A stretch of DNA of 32,530 bases. Origin: an uncultured Granulosicoccaceae bacterium (lineage in GTDB: Bacteria > Pseudomonadota > Gammaproteobacteria > Granulosicoccales > Granulosicoccaceae). Position numbers and translations under genes: made by a program. Under the pieces are notes generated by a model. It saw only the letters and a program-made list of their open reading frames with translations, had not been told where the DNA came from and did no database searches. The stretch lies in contig CALHNS010000057.1 in NCBI GenBank assembly GCA_938035125.1, positions 1-32,530 of the forward strand. The letters run 5' to 3'. Below are positions 1 through 8,459 of the stretch, one piece after another. The number at the start of each line of letters is the position of its first letter. The first letter of the stretch is position 1.

Positions 1-66
1 TCTTTGATTAGGCAAAATACGGTCGATAACCTTTTTAATACTCGAATGTGAACCCCGGAGGCCCTC

Positions 67-1017
67 GTGCCTAAAACATTACCCGTGATAACCCTGCTTG
101 GCGGCAGCGGATTTGTTGGAACTGAATTGACACAACGCCTAGCTGGCGAGGCCTCAGAGGTTCGAGTGCTTACGCGCCGCGCCCAGCGTGTGAAATCATT
201 TCGCATACTGTCCAACGTTGACGTGATTGAAACCAACGTCCACGATGTTGATGAATTAAGCGATGCCATTGCTGGCTCCGATGTCGTTATCAATCTGGTT
301 GGTATTTTGAACAGCTCAGGCAGCCAACCAAAAAACAGTTTCGATGGTGCCCACGCCCAACTCACCGCCACCGTGGTGGAAGCATGCAAGCGCGCGTCCG
401 TATCGCGCTACCTGCACATGAGCGGCCTAGGCGCTGATGCGGAGAACGGCAGCAGTGAGTATTTAAAATCCAAAGGTTTGGCGGAGAACCATGTGAAAAG
501 TGCTGCCCACCTAGCTTGGACAATATTCAGACCCTCGGTGATTTTCGGGCCAGGAGATTCCTTTTTTAATCGCTTCGCAGATTTATTGCGTTTAGCGCCC
601 ATCATGCCCTTGGCGTGCGCCGATTCTAAAATGCAGCCCGTGTACTTAGGTGATGTGTGCACAGCGTTTGTAAACGCCATGAACAACCCAGACACCGTAA
701 GCCAAAGCATTGATTTAGCAGGCCCTGATGTTTTTACGCTAAAAGAGCTGGTGGCGTACACCGCCAAAACCGCTGGATTAAAACGACCGATTATTGCTTT
801 GCCCGATGCTATCGGCCGCTTTCAAGCCATGTGCTTAGAGTTTGTTCCTGGCAAACCGTTTTCTCGCGACAATTTTGCTTCTTTGCAAACTGACAACGTG
901 CTGCCTGAAGGCGTTGATCCTCAGCCCACATCGGTGGCAGCGGTTGTGCCTCGTTATTTAGGTAATGCCGATTACAACGGTGAGCTGCAGGACTATCGAA
1001 CAATGGCGCGTCGTTAA
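67..1017 (+). CDS. NAD(P)-binding SDR protein, NDUFA9-like
   Basis: This is a 316-residue atypical/extended short-chain dehydrogenase. A Rossmann nucleotide-binding loop, GGSGFVG, lies at about residues 12-18 after a short beta strand. Later segments such as VINLVGIL and the FRPSVIFGPGD stretch match the group annotated as complex I NDUFA9-like or NAD-dependent epimerase/dehydratase. In that group a true enzymatic reaction is mostly unproven, and a cofactor-binding structural or quinone-related role is often suggested. The start is GTG, chosen because a good GGAG Shine-Dalgarno sits a few bases upstream and the Rossmann fold begins at once. It converges on the sugar operon, with a shared hairpin between them. 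In many gammaproteobacteria a relative of this gene lies close to cca, which here is 11.6 kb away. The family call is firm; the function is uncertain. Confidence 0.88.
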   Translation: MPKTLPVITLLGGSGFVGTELTQRLAGEASEVRVLTRRAQRVKSFRILSNVDVIETNVHDVDELSDAIAGSDVVINLVGILNSSGSQPKNSFDGAHAQLTATVVEACKRASVSRYLHMSGLGADAENGSSEYLKSKGLAENHVKSAAHLAWTIFRPSVIFGPGDSFFNRFADLLRLAPIMPLACADSKMQPVYLGDVCTAFVNAMNNPDTVSQSIDLAGPDVFTLKELVAYTAKTAGLKRPIIALPDAIGRFQAMCLEFVPGKPFSRDNFASLQTDNVLPEGVDPQPTSVAAVVPRYLGNADYNGELQDYRTMARR

Positions 1018-1031
1018 CATTGCAATCTTAA

Positions 1032-1067
1032 CGCTCTGTGCTTTCTCTTTTATGAAAGCATAGAGCG
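1032..1067. terminator. Bidirectional hairpin between convergent genes
   Basis: A 14-bp stem (one G-U pair) with an 8-base loop fills the 51-bp gap between the NDUFA9-like gene and the sugar isomerase gene. The arms are CGCTCTGTGCTTTC and GAAAGCATAGAGCG. There is no long T-run on either side, so it is either a bidirectional terminator of modest strength or a 3-prime-end stabilising hairpin. Confidence 0.65.
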
Positions 1068-1068
1068 C

Positions 1069-1755
1069 TTACGACAACCACGCATCATAGTCAGATACCA
1101 ATAAATGAGTAGGCTCAACATCTTCATCGATAGTTGAAAACCTACCGATAGGGTCACGGAAGACGTTATCGGTTAAGTCATCATTAACGGTGGATACTTC
1201 ACCGATTAACACATCCCCGCCATCACCCCAGAACGCATGCCAATTCCCAGGCATTAAGGTGACACTCTCCCCTGGCTGTAATTTTAAAATTTCCCCAGGG
1301 CCTTGAGTTCTTGCAACGCCATCGGTGAAAACGGTGACCTGTGTGGTTTCATCCACATTGCCCTCATCGTCTGAATTGAATAGTTCCAACGCTAAAGTAG
1401 CGCCACCGCGATTAATAATATCTTCAGCCTTTACGATGTGCCGATGCATAGGAGAGATTTGATCTTGCTTAGAGATCATGATTTTCTCGGCGTAACACAT
1501 ACCGCCGCCTGCGGCTAAATCCGCTTGCGAGCCGTTTCTAACCGTAAAGAGAAATAAACCCATTTCGTCATAACGTGATTGGCCGTAATCGGTTATGTCC
1601 CAACCTAATCGCGCACTGAGAATGTTATCGATTTTAGCCCGATGACTTTTCATTTCATCAGGAGACCAATAGGCAAACGGAGGCAATACAAAACCAAACG
1701 AGCGGATGAACTCATCGGCTTCAGCCATGATGGCGTTAATTTCAGAACGTTTCAT
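1069..1755 (-). CDS. D-lyxose/D-mannose-type cupin sugar isomerase
   Basis: This 228-residue protein matches the D-lyxose isomerase family (Lyx_isomer cupin). Members interconvert D-lyxose and D-xylulose and commonly also D-mannose and D-fructose, using a divalent metal in the cytoplasm. The cupin metal site is visible: His104 and His106 in SPMHRH, Glu111 just after, and His173 in PGNWHAFWGDGG. Length and ligand spacing fit the family. It is the last gene of the sugar operon; its ATG overlaps the TGA of the glycosidase gene by four bases, implying translational coupling. Next to a glycoside hydrolase, mannose isomerisation is a more natural role than lyxose use, but that is inference from context. 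Confidence 0.9.
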   Translation of the reverse strand: MKRSEINAIMAEADEFIRSFGFVLPPFAYWSPDEMKSHRAKIDNILSARLGWDITDYGQSRYDEMGLFLFTVRNGSQADLAAGGGMCYAEKIMISKQDQISPMHRHIVKAEDIINRGGATLALELFNSDDEGNVDETTQVTVFTDGVARTQGPGEILKLQPGESVTLMPGNWHAFWGDGGDVLIGEVSTVNDDLTDNVFRDPIGRFSTIDEDVEPTHLLVSDYDAWLS

Positions 1756-3038
1756 GCGTCGTCACTGGTTCGTAAGAACTCCAGCACCATGGCTGCAGTC
1801 CAAGTAAAGGTTTTTCCGCCACAAGGCTCACCACTGATTGGGTCATAGTATTCAGCAAAGCCTGATTTTTGAATCAGTTTTAAGCTTTGCTTCTCTATGT
1901 TAGCAGCCACATCATGAATGCCTGCGTTGCGCAAACCATCGGCAATTAAATAATTCACTATCAGCCAGCTGGGCCCCCGCCAGTAACGTTTACTGTCAAA
2001 GCTTGCATCCGCTGGGTCATGGCTTGGAACCAAATACTGGCAACGTTCACCCCATTCGTTTATCCGCGCAGCAATTGCATCAGCGCGCTCTTTAGGAATG
2101 GGTGCCACAACAGGAATTAAGCCACCAACGGATGGACTTTCTATGGTGCTTCCTTTTACGCGATCAAAACACACGTATTGATTTAAGCGATCACTCCATA
2201 ACCCGTCTAAGGCATTCAAGGCCTTGTTGGCAAACGCTTTGTTGCGTGCAGCTATCTCTTGCTCGCCCAAGGTTTCAGCCAACGCACTGATATCAGCGCA
2301 GGAACGAATCAACAATGCATTAAAGCCCGGATCAACCACTTGGAATGGAGAGGCATCATGCAGTTGTTGGTTATCCCACCCTAGGCTTCGAAATCGTTGC
2401 ACAAGCCACAGGTATCGATCGTATTGTTCGCTAGTGGGCCGATGTTCAGCGGATGCATGCTGAGTATCACGACGTTGATAAGCCCCTATGCCATCGGTGG
2501 GCACACTATCAAACGGATCATCCCAATCCACTGAATTATCGCGCCCTGCTTCCCAAGGATGTATTAACGCAACCAATCCGGTATTTTTCGGGTCTCTGTA
2601 ATGGTAGAACCAACTGTGCCAACGATCTATTCCGTGCAGTAAGGCCTGCGCTTTCTCAATGGCTAACGTCTTATCTTTAGCATGTTCATATAAACGATTG
2701 ACAGCGAACCCAGCTACAGCCGGTTGTGTAATGCCCGTTGTTGGGGTGCTACGACCAGTCTTCCAAACATCCGGACCGGGGAAATACCCATCGTCCATTT
2801 CATGGAAAACGATGTGAGGCACCATGCCATCATCCCATTGGTGAGCAAACAAGGTTTCCAGTTCTTTCCATGCACGGGCTTCGTCCACATGACGTTGACC
2901 TAAAGCCACCAAGCAGGAATCCCAATTCCATTGAAACGGATATAAACCACTTGTAGGTACGGTGTACGTGCCACGATCATTCAAATGCAGAACATCAACA
3001 GCGGTTTGAAACAGCGTGTCTTTAGTAATTTCTGTCAT
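1752..3038 (-). CDS. GH63/MGH1-like glycosidase (mannosylglycerate or glucosylglycerate hydrolase-like)
   Basis: This 428-residue protein has an (alpha/alpha)6-barrel of the MGH1-like/GH63 type, which includes mannosylglycerate and glucosylglycerate hydrolases. Family signatures are FQWNWDS at about residue 35, HPWEAGRDNS at 160-169 with Asp167 as likely general acid, YWRGPSW in the last third, and FAEYYDP with Glu396 as likely general base, followed by a FTWTAA motif. There is no signal peptide, so it acts in the cytoplasm on imported substrate. An in-frame upstream start exists, but the ATG at 3038 is preferred because it begins the conserved domain and falls four bases after the ATPase stop codon. 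The 3-prime end overlaps the isomerase gene. Which sugar is released cannot be read from the sequence; the downstream isomerase favours mannose. Confidence 0.85.
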   Translation of the reverse strand: MTEITKDTLFQTAVDVLHLNDRGTYTVPTSGLYPFQWNWDSCLVALGQRHVDEARAWKELETLFAHQWDDGMVPHIVFHEMDDGYFPGPDVWKTGRSTPTTGITQPAVAGFAVNRLYEHAKDKTLAIEKAQALLHGIDRWHSWFYHYRDPKNTGLVALIHPWEAGRDNSVDWDDPFDSVPTDGIGAYQRRDTQHASAEHRPTSEQYDRYLWLVQRFRSLGWDNQQLHDASPFQVVDPGFNALLIRSCADISALAETLGEQEIAARNKAFANKALNALDGLWSDRLNQYVCFDRVKGSTIESPSVGGLIPVVAPIPKERADAIAARINEWGERCQYLVPSHDPADASFDSKRYWRGPSWLIVNYLIADGLRNAGIHDVAANIEKQSLKLIQKSGFAEYYDPISGEPCGGKTFTWTAAMVLEFLRTSDDA

Positions 3039-3042
3039 AACG

Positions 3043-4128
3043 TTACGCCATAGCCTTATTGGACTCAGGATCAAACCAACGCACACGATCAGGCAAGGGT
3101 TTCAGAGCCAATACATCACCCGCCGACACCGAAGAATCACTATCGAGCACCACTCGGAATAATGCATCGCCTACTTTACAACTGGCTAACTTGTGAGAGC
3201 CCAATGGCTCTATTACTCGAACGGTTGCGTGCAACTTGTCTGGCTCTATTAGTTGATCCGTGTTTGATTCTGTACTTGATTTAACGCCGCACAATTGTAA
3301 ATCTTCTGGCCTAATAGCAAATTGAATGGCGGTTCGGTCTGAAGGGCCTTGTAACAACAAGCCTTCGATATTCCATTCACCGTTACCCGAAGACTTTGCA
3401 TTCAGAAAATTCATTGGCGGGTTACCAATGAATGAACCTACAAACTGTGTGGCAGGATCACGATACACCTCAATGGCAGAAGCCGATTGTACGATTTCTC
3501 CTTCATGCATTACCGCAATTCGATCGGCCATGCTCATGGCCTCAACCTGATCGTGCGTCACATAGACCGTAGTGGTTTTACTCTCCGCTAATACAGTTTT
3601 AAGTTCTGCCCGCATCTCCATTCGCAACAAGGCATCCAAATTCGATAAGGGCTCATCCATGAGTAACACACTGGGCTCTGTAGCCAATGCTCTGGCAACG
3701 GCTACCCGTTGACGTTGCCCACCGCTCAACTGACCTGAATAGCGCTCCAATAAGCTATCAATGTGCATGAGCTCGGACGTTCGCTTCACACGTTTATCAA
3801 TGGTTGATTGATCAAGTTTCTGCATTCTGAGCCCGAACGCGATATTTTCAAACACCGTTAGGTGCGGAAAAACAGCGTAATTTTGAAACACCATGGCAAT
3901 GCCACGATCTTTCGGGCGCAACTTATCGATTCGTTTACCACCAATCCAAACCTCTCCATCGCTGGCGGTTTCAAGCCCTGCAATGATGCGTAGCAAGGTT
4001 GTTTTTCCACACCCTGACGCGCCAAGCAACACAAGAAATTCTTGATCTTCAACGTTCAGATCGATGGAGTGCAGCGCCTGGGTTTTACCAAACCGCTTGG
4101 CCACTTGTTTTATGTTTATCTCTGCCAT
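3043..4128 (-). CDS. Sugar ABC transporter ATP-binding protein (MalK/UgpC-like)
   Basis: This 361-residue ATPase powers the CUT1-type importer encoded beside it, at the cytoplasmic face of the inner membrane. All nucleotide-binding motifs are present in order: Walker A GASGCGKTT at about residue 34, the signature LSGGQRQRVAVARA, Walker B VLLMDEPLSNLD, and the H-loop VYVTHDQ. A C-terminal TOBE-like region, typical of MalK/UgpC, follows the nucleotide-binding domain. A TTG four codons upstream directly abuts the permease stop codon, but the ATG at 4128 is the better start because AEINIKQVAKRFG begins the domain there. ATPases of this class can serve more than one transporter, so the ATPase itself says little about substrate. 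Confidence 0.93.
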   Translation of the reverse strand: MAEINIKQVAKRFGKTQALHSIDLNVEDQEFLVLLGASGCGKTTLLRIIAGLETASDGEVWIGGKRIDKLRPKDRGIAMVFQNYAVFPHLTVFENIAFGLRMQKLDQSTIDKRVKRTSELMHIDSLLERYSGQLSGGQRQRVAVARALATEPSVLLMDEPLSNLDALLRMEMRAELKTVLAESKTTTVYVTHDQVEAMSMADRIAVMHEGEIVQSASAIEVYRDPATQFVGSFIGNPPMNFLNAKSSGNGEWNIEGLLLQGPSDRTAIQFAIRPEDLQLCGVKSSTESNTDQLIEPDKLHATVRVIEPLGSHKLASCKVGDALFRVVLDSDSSVSAGDVLALKPLPDRVRWFDPESNKAMA

Positions 4129-4140
4129 AGTGCTATCCAA

Positions 4141-4941
4141 CTAACGGTTGGCGATACCCCACATGGAAAATAAGTACTTGCGCACTAAAAATATAAACAC
4201 CAGCGCCGGCACAACCATTACAGCGCCCCCAGCAAACTTTAAGTGCAAAGGTGACGTCCCTAAGCTTTGTAATAAAAACGCAGGCAACGTCCGGTTCTCT
4301 ATGGTTAGCACCGCAGCGGCAAACACTTCGTTCCATGAAATAACAAACGCAAACACAGCAGAAGCAGCAATACCCGGTAACACCAAAGGAAAAATCACTT
4401 TTACAAATGCTTGGAATCGATTACAGCCCAACGTCCATGCCGCCTCTTCCAGTTCTATCGGTATGCCTGAAAACAAGGAATAAGTGATCAGCACTGCAAA
4501 TGGCAGCGCCAATACCGTGTGAATAATAGCCAGCCCTAGTACAGAATCATCTAACCCTATGCGTATATACATAACCGCTAAAGGCAAAGCCAATAACGGC
4601 AAGGGAAACGCACGGGTCATCAACACAAAAACACGAAACAGGTTTTTGCCGCGGAAATCAAAACGCGACAGGGCATACCCAGCTGGCGCACCCGCGCCGA
4701 TGGATAAAATCATGGTAATGGCCGCCACTTTTAACGAGCTAAGCAAAGCTTTCCCAACACCAAAGTAACCCATGAAAAATTCCACGTTTTCTGTGTCCAT
4801 GGGCGGGATGAGATTTTTCGGGAAACCGCTCACATCGGCCTGTGATGAGAACGTATTCACTATCAATAAATAAATGGGCAAAAGGACCCAACAACACAGC
4901 AGTACCACCGCACCGCGAGACAGCAAGGTAACCGGCGTCAT
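4141..4941 (-). CDS. Sugar ABC transporter permease (MalG-like)
   Basis: This 266-residue inner-membrane protein has about six hydrophobic spans. The cytoplasmic EAA loop that docks on the ATPase is clear: EEAAWTLGCNRFQAF about two thirds along, followed by VIFPLVLPG. The N-terminal span, a short periplasmic segment and a SRFDFRGKN-like loop are typical of MalG-type CUT1 permeases. Its ATG overlaps the TGA of the MalF-like gene by four bases, and its stop lies 12 bases before the ATPase start, so the transporter genes should be made together. Confidence 0.92.
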   Translation of the reverse strand: MTPVTLLSRGAVVLLCCWVLLPIYLLIVNTFSSQADVSGFPKNLIPPMDTENVEFFMGYFGVGKALLSSLKVAAITMILSIGAGAPAGYALSRFDFRGKNLFRVFVLMTRAFPLPLLALPLAVMYIRIGLDDSVLGLAIIHTVLALPFAVLITYSLFSGIPIELEEAAWTLGCNRFQAFVKVIFPLVLPGIAASAVFAFVISWNEVFAAAVLTIENRTLPAFLLQSLGTSPLHLKFAGGAVMVVPALVFIFLVRKYLFSMWGIANR

Positions 4942-5786
4942 ATGCGAGCCTCCTTCGGTGTTCTAAGCGCCCACATTATGACCAAGGTACACAAAATGGA
5001 AATAGCCAACACCACCATGGCATAGGCTGCGGCCACATGAGCGTCCCTTAAATCAAACTGCCATACGTAAATTTCACTCATTAATACCGGTAGGTTCGTC
5101 CCACCCAGCGTCACGACAACAGCAAACACTTCAAAAGCCAAAATCACACGAAGAATTAACGCCGTTTGAAGGCTGGGCTTAAGCAGTGGCAAGGTAATTC
5201 GGGTGAACTGCTTCCAGCGGCTAGCGCCAAAAACATCCGCACATTCATAATATTCTTTCGGAATCAAACCCATGCCAGCAACCAAAATAACCAGCATGAT
5301 AGCGGTGGCTCGCCAGACTTCAGCCAACACAATGGCCACGAAGATGGTGGTTTTGGACTGATAACCCAAAAAAGTTTGCGGTTGATCAATAAGGCCTAAT
5401 GTATATAAAAACGAATTTAAGAAACCGGTTTGCTCAAAAATAGCCAACCAAATAATGCCTGCTGCCAAATCGGATATACCTAATGGGATTGTCCAGATGT
5501 ACAACGCGATATCTCGGCCCTTTTTCATACCGCTGACAAGTGTTGCCATAAACAACGCTAAGGCCGTTTGTATTGGCACCACGATCAGGGTAAGAATCAA
5601 GGTGTTTTTTAACGCACCTTCAAATTTCCAATGCCCCAACATTTCGCTGAAGAATTCTGTGGTGTACTCCCCCGCGTCGGTGAAAAACGCTTGCCAAGCA
5701 ACCAGAAAAAATGGATACAAGAAAAAGACACACAGAAAAAACGCGGCCGGCAACAGCAATAGATAAGGTAACAAGCGTGGGTGCAT
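4938..5786 (-). CDS. Sugar ABC transporter permease (MalF-like)
   Basis: This 282-residue permease is the first of the pair. It has a hydrophobic N-terminus (LLPYLLLLPAAFF), about six spans, and a recognisable EAA loop, YECADVFGASRWKQFTRI, then LPLLKPSL. It lacks the large periplasmic insertion of E. coli MalF, as is usual for short CUT1 permeases. The region just upstream of its ATG has no clear Shine-Dalgarno and is occupied by a strong hairpin plus a repeated GGTAACC/GGTTACC element. Initiation may therefore be weak or structure-dependent, consistent with permeases being made at lower level than the binding protein. Confidence 0.92.
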   Translation of the reverse strand: MHPRLLPYLLLLPAAFFLCVFFLYPFFLVAWQAFFTDAGEYTTEFFSEMLGHWKFEGALKNTLILTLIVVPIQTALALFMATLVSGMKKGRDIALYIWTIPLGISDLAAGIIWLAIFEQTGFLNSFLYTLGLIDQPQTFLGYQSKTTIFVAIVLAEVWRATAIMLVILVAGMGLIPKEYYECADVFGASRWKQFTRITLPLLKPSLQTALILRVILAFEVFAVVVTLGGTNLPVLMSEIYVWQFDLRDAHVAAAYAMVVLAISILCTLVIMWALRTPKEARI

Positions 5787-5803
5787 TCGGGTAACCGTGA
5801 ATA

Positions 5804-5835
5804 AACTGGGTTACCGGCAAGGCGGTAACCCAGTT
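5804..5835 (-). promoter_or_regulatory. Strong intergenic hairpin after the binding-protein gene
   Basis: A perfect 13-bp inverted repeat (AACTGGGTTACCG and CGGTAACCCAGTT) with a 6-base loop lies between the binding-protein stop and the MalF-like start. On the transcribed strand it is followed by only a short T-rich stretch. This position is classic for a partial terminator or 3-prime stabiliser that raises binding protein over permease, as known for malE-malF type gaps. A third copy of the GGTAACC core lies next to the permease start. Confidence 0.75.
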
Positions 5836-5875
5836 ACGCTTTAAAGGCTTACTCTACAAAACTTAACTGACAGTT

Positions 5876-7147
5876 TTACTCAACTGGGCAAGGGCCGCTG
5901 GATGCAGGATCAGGTGCCCAACACGGAGCTCCAGCCTCTTCCATAATCGAGCGTAAAGTATCGGCTTGATCGTCTAGCACTTCACGCACATCCTGACCAC
6001 CCAAAACAATACGTTCGAACGCATCGACGTAAACCGCGTTAAATTTACCGCCTAAGTCTCCCAACCCTACGGGCAACAAACCAGGATTAGCATCGGCTGA
6101 GCCGCTCATTGCCGCAATCGCTGCGCCATTGATTCGAACCGCAGCAGGCATATCGTCAGGCAAAGTCACATCAACCACTGGGAAGAAGTTTGTGGCTTTC
6201 AACGTCTCGATTTGGGTTTCAGGCTTAACAAGATACGAGACTAAGTTCTTCGCAGCTTCCATGTCAGGTGCGGTGTTAGGTACTGCAATACCCACTACAA
6301 CTGGCATAAAACCGCGACCTGTTGGACCTGCTGGCGCAGGGAATGCAATGAAGTCATCGGGACGCTCATTAAAGGCATCGGCTAAACGCGATGTGTGATC
6401 AAACGCCACCCACACTTCTTCGGTTAATAACTGCTCTTGCATAAAGGAGTAACCAGTGGATGCTGGGTGAGTGTACTCCCACAATTCTTTAAACTTATTC
6501 CATGCGCCTTCGGCTTCGGCAGATCGGAACTTAGACACCATGGAATTGGTAAAAGAAGGATAGAGATACCCTTGGAAGAAACGATGCTTTAAGCCTTTAG
6601 GACCCGCTGGAAATCCAAACTTGGGCGAACCCGAAGCATCGGCCATGTTCTTCGCCCAATCCACTAAGTGATCGTAAGTTAAGGCGTTTATATCAGCACC
6701 CTCGGGCAAATGCTCTAATGCTTTTTTGTTTGCAGCCATCACATAAGTGGCTTGCATCCATGGCATGTACTTTTGCTCAGAAGTGCCTAACTTACCTAGC
6801 TCTAGAAACGTACCGTTCACACCGTCGGCGGACACATCAGACAAGTCGGCCATACCATCACCTAACGATATAAGGTTCCCGTGCAATGAACCTATCACCC
6901 CAATTTTTCCAGAACCTGCCTCCATTTCTGCTTGCAGACGCGTCAGCCAGGGGCCGGTTTCGCTCGGCTGAAAATCAACCTCACCTTCAAACCCAGACAA
7001 TACGCTCTCACGCATGGCTTGTGCTTCTTCCACAGGATTTGCCTGAGTGGACCAGAACAGCACATCTTGCGCCGCCGCGTGTTGAATACCTACCGTACTC
7101 AAACCACTGGCGAGAACAGATGCTAAAGCTACTTTTTTAAATATCAT
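5876..7147 (-). CDS. Sugar ABC transporter periplasmic substrate-binding protein
   Basis: This 423-residue extracellular solute-binding protein of the CUT1/family-1 class captures the sugar in the periplasm and delivers it to the two permeases. It begins with a Sec signal peptide: MIFKK, a hydrophobic core, then cleavage after HAAA before QDVLFW. The start at 7147 is chosen over an upstream in-frame one because GGAGAG lies just before this ATG and the signal peptide starts cleanly. The C-terminus holds two cysteines (APCWAPDP and SGPCPVE) that could form a disulfide. It lies 73 bp downstream of lacI and is separated from the permease genes by the strong hairpin. The ligand cannot be read from sequence. 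Confidence 0.92.
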   Translation of the reverse strand: MIFKKVALASVLASGLSTVGIQHAAAQDVLFWSTQANPVEEAQAMRESVLSGFEGEVDFQPSETGPWLTRLQAEMEAGSGKIGVIGSLHGNLISLGDGMADLSDVSADGVNGTFLELGKLGTSEQKYMPWMQATYVMAANKKALEHLPEGADINALTYDHLVDWAKNMADASGSPKFGFPAGPKGLKHRFFQGYLYPSFTNSMVSKFRSAEAEGAWNKFKELWEYTHPASTGYSFMQEQLLTEEVWVAFDHTSRLADAFNERPDDFIAFPAPAGPTGRGFMPVVVGIAVPNTAPDMEAAKNLVSYLVKPETQIETLKATNFFPVVDVTLPDDMPAAVRINGAAIAAMSGSADANPGLLPVGLGDLGGKFNAVYVDAFERIVLGGQDVREVLDDQADTLRSIMEEAGAPCWAPDPASSGPCPVE

Positions 7148-7220
7148 TTCTCTCTCCAAAGAATGGCTACCAAACTGGCAGCGTTTGCTACATCTCTCAT
7201 GCATAGGCATGGGTTAAACA

Positions 7221-8261
7221 TCATGAATTTGGCGCTTTTCCATGGCTGCCTCTTTCGATCAGTGTCGGTTTCACCAACTGACCACTCACCGCTTCTTCAT
7301 TGCCTTCAATGGTTCGTAACAGCAAACCAGCCAGTTGCTCAGCACTTTTTTGAATATGTTGATCAAAGGTTGTCAGCCCAGGCGGGGCAAAAGCTGCTGC
7401 GGGAATGTTGTCAAAACCAATCACCGATAATTCTTCTGGCACACGAATGCCCATGCTGGCAGCTTGCTGTAAAACCGCCAGCGCAAATTCATCGGTTAAT
7501 GCCAGTACCGCGGTGGGCCTGTTGTTGCTAGCAAGAAGCGCGGTTATGGATTGCGTGAGCTGTGCTTTGTCGTACCGTGGCACATAGTGCGTGGATAACT
7601 GAACGGTATCGTCACCACAGGCAACAATCGCCTGTTCAAGTCCTGTTTCTCGAAAATACCGAAATGATAAGGGCTCACTGATGGAGAGCATGGCAAACCG
7701 ACGATGACCCAAGCCGTAGAGAAGATCAAAGGCTTCTTTAAAGGCCTGCCCGCCATCGGTATCAATCCAATGGTAGGCGTGTGTTGTTTGCAACGTCCGC
7801 CCATGTGTAACGAAGGGGAAATTCCGACTGAGCAGATACTCCACGCGATCATCCGATTCAGCGATGCGGTTAAGCACCACACCATCGGCTTTGCCCGATT
7901 CCACTACACGCATTAAAACTTCAAGTTCAGTTTCATCTGATGATGCGGTGGCCATGAAAAGATCGGTTCCACGACTGTGCAAACCTTCGCTTATGCCCAT
8001 CACAAACGCACCGAGAAAAGGATCGAAAAGTTGGGCATCTCGTAATGGCAGTGTTAAGCCCACAAACCCAGATCGGCCTGTGACTAACATCTTCGCAGCC
8101 GTGTTCGGAACATAGTTGGCTTTGCTGGCCGCGTCTAAGACGCGTTTTCGAGTGGCTTCAGCAACGTCGTCATAACCACCTAGGGCGCGGGATACCGTTG
8201 TAACTGACAGGTTCAACTGATCAGCAAGCTGCTTTAAGTTTTTCTTCCCAGCCTTTTTCAC
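7221..8261 (-). CDS. LacI-family transcriptional regulator
   Basis: This 346-residue repressor has the N-terminal LacI helix-turn-helix (LKQLADQLNLSVTTVSRAL, about residues 9-27), the hinge region NYVPNTAAKML, and a periplasmic-binding-protein-like effector domain to the C-terminus (for example SVIGFDNIP and LTTFDQ). The start is GTG; a stop codon lies a few codons upstream and no ATG is available, and an AGGGG stretch some 13 bases away is the only Shine-Dalgarno candidate. It is the first gene of the seven-gene sugar operon. A palindromic operator sits just upstream of it, so it most likely represses its own operon until the transported sugar or a product binds. Confidence 0.93.
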   Translation of the reverse strand: MKKAGKKNLKQLADQLNLSVTTVSRALGGYDDVAEATRKRVLDAASKANYVPNTAAKMLVTGRSGFVGLTLPLRDAQLFDPFLGAFVMGISEGLHSRGTDLFMATASSDETELEVLMRVVESGKADGVVLNRIAESDDRVEYLLSRNFPFVTHGRTLQTTHAYHWIDTDGGQAFKEAFDLLYGLGHRRFAMLSISEPLSFRYFRETGLEQAIVACGDDTVQLSTHYVPRYDKAQLTQSITALLASNNRPTAVLALTDEFALAVLQQAASMGIRVPEELSVIGFDNIPAAAFAPPGLTTFDQHIQKSAEQLAGLLLRTIEGNEEAVSGQLVKPTLIERGSHGKAPNS

Positions 8262-8287
8262 GGTATCGGTATACCCCTATGAACCCA

Positions 8288-8309
8288 GTATCCAAAACGT
8301 TTCGGATAC
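8288..8309. promoter_or_regulatory. Predicted LacI-family operator
   Basis: This is a 22-bp palindrome with arms GTATCCAAAAC and GTTTCGGATAC, pairing at 10 of 11 positions around a central CG, which is the hallmark of LacI-family operators. It lies 27 bp upstream of the lacI GTG. A weak promoter-like pair (TTGGCG and GATAAC on the minus strand, spacer about 15) lies immediately upstream, so the operator would overlap the transcription start region. A second shorter repeat, GGTAT-N4-ATACC, lies between it and the start codon. Confidence 0.75.
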
Positions 8310-8459
8310 GTTATCACAGAAATTGATATTCGCCAAACGCTCGATAGGCTAGCCACAAGAGGCCTATTTTCAGTCCATAACCACCAATAGAGAACCAATA
8401 AAGACGCCCATCATATTCTGCCTAAAATTCACGGCGCTTTTGCCGCTATCTCAAACATT

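Noticed and set aside
1642..2956. Plus-strand open frames opposite the isomerase and glycosidase genes
   Set aside because: They are short, lack domains and lie opposite well-supported genes with intact catalytic motifs.
7198..7211. CATGC-ATAG-GCATG inverted repeat between lacI and the binding-protein gene
   Set aside because: The stem is only five base pairs and has no T-run. It lacks the CG centre of the clear operator, so neither terminator nor operator is supported.
8344..8371. ATAGGC / GCCTAT stem followed by TTTT in the lacI-gbsR gap
   Set aside because: A six-pair stem with a 12-base loop lying between two divergent promoters, with no transcript to terminate there. Likely chance.
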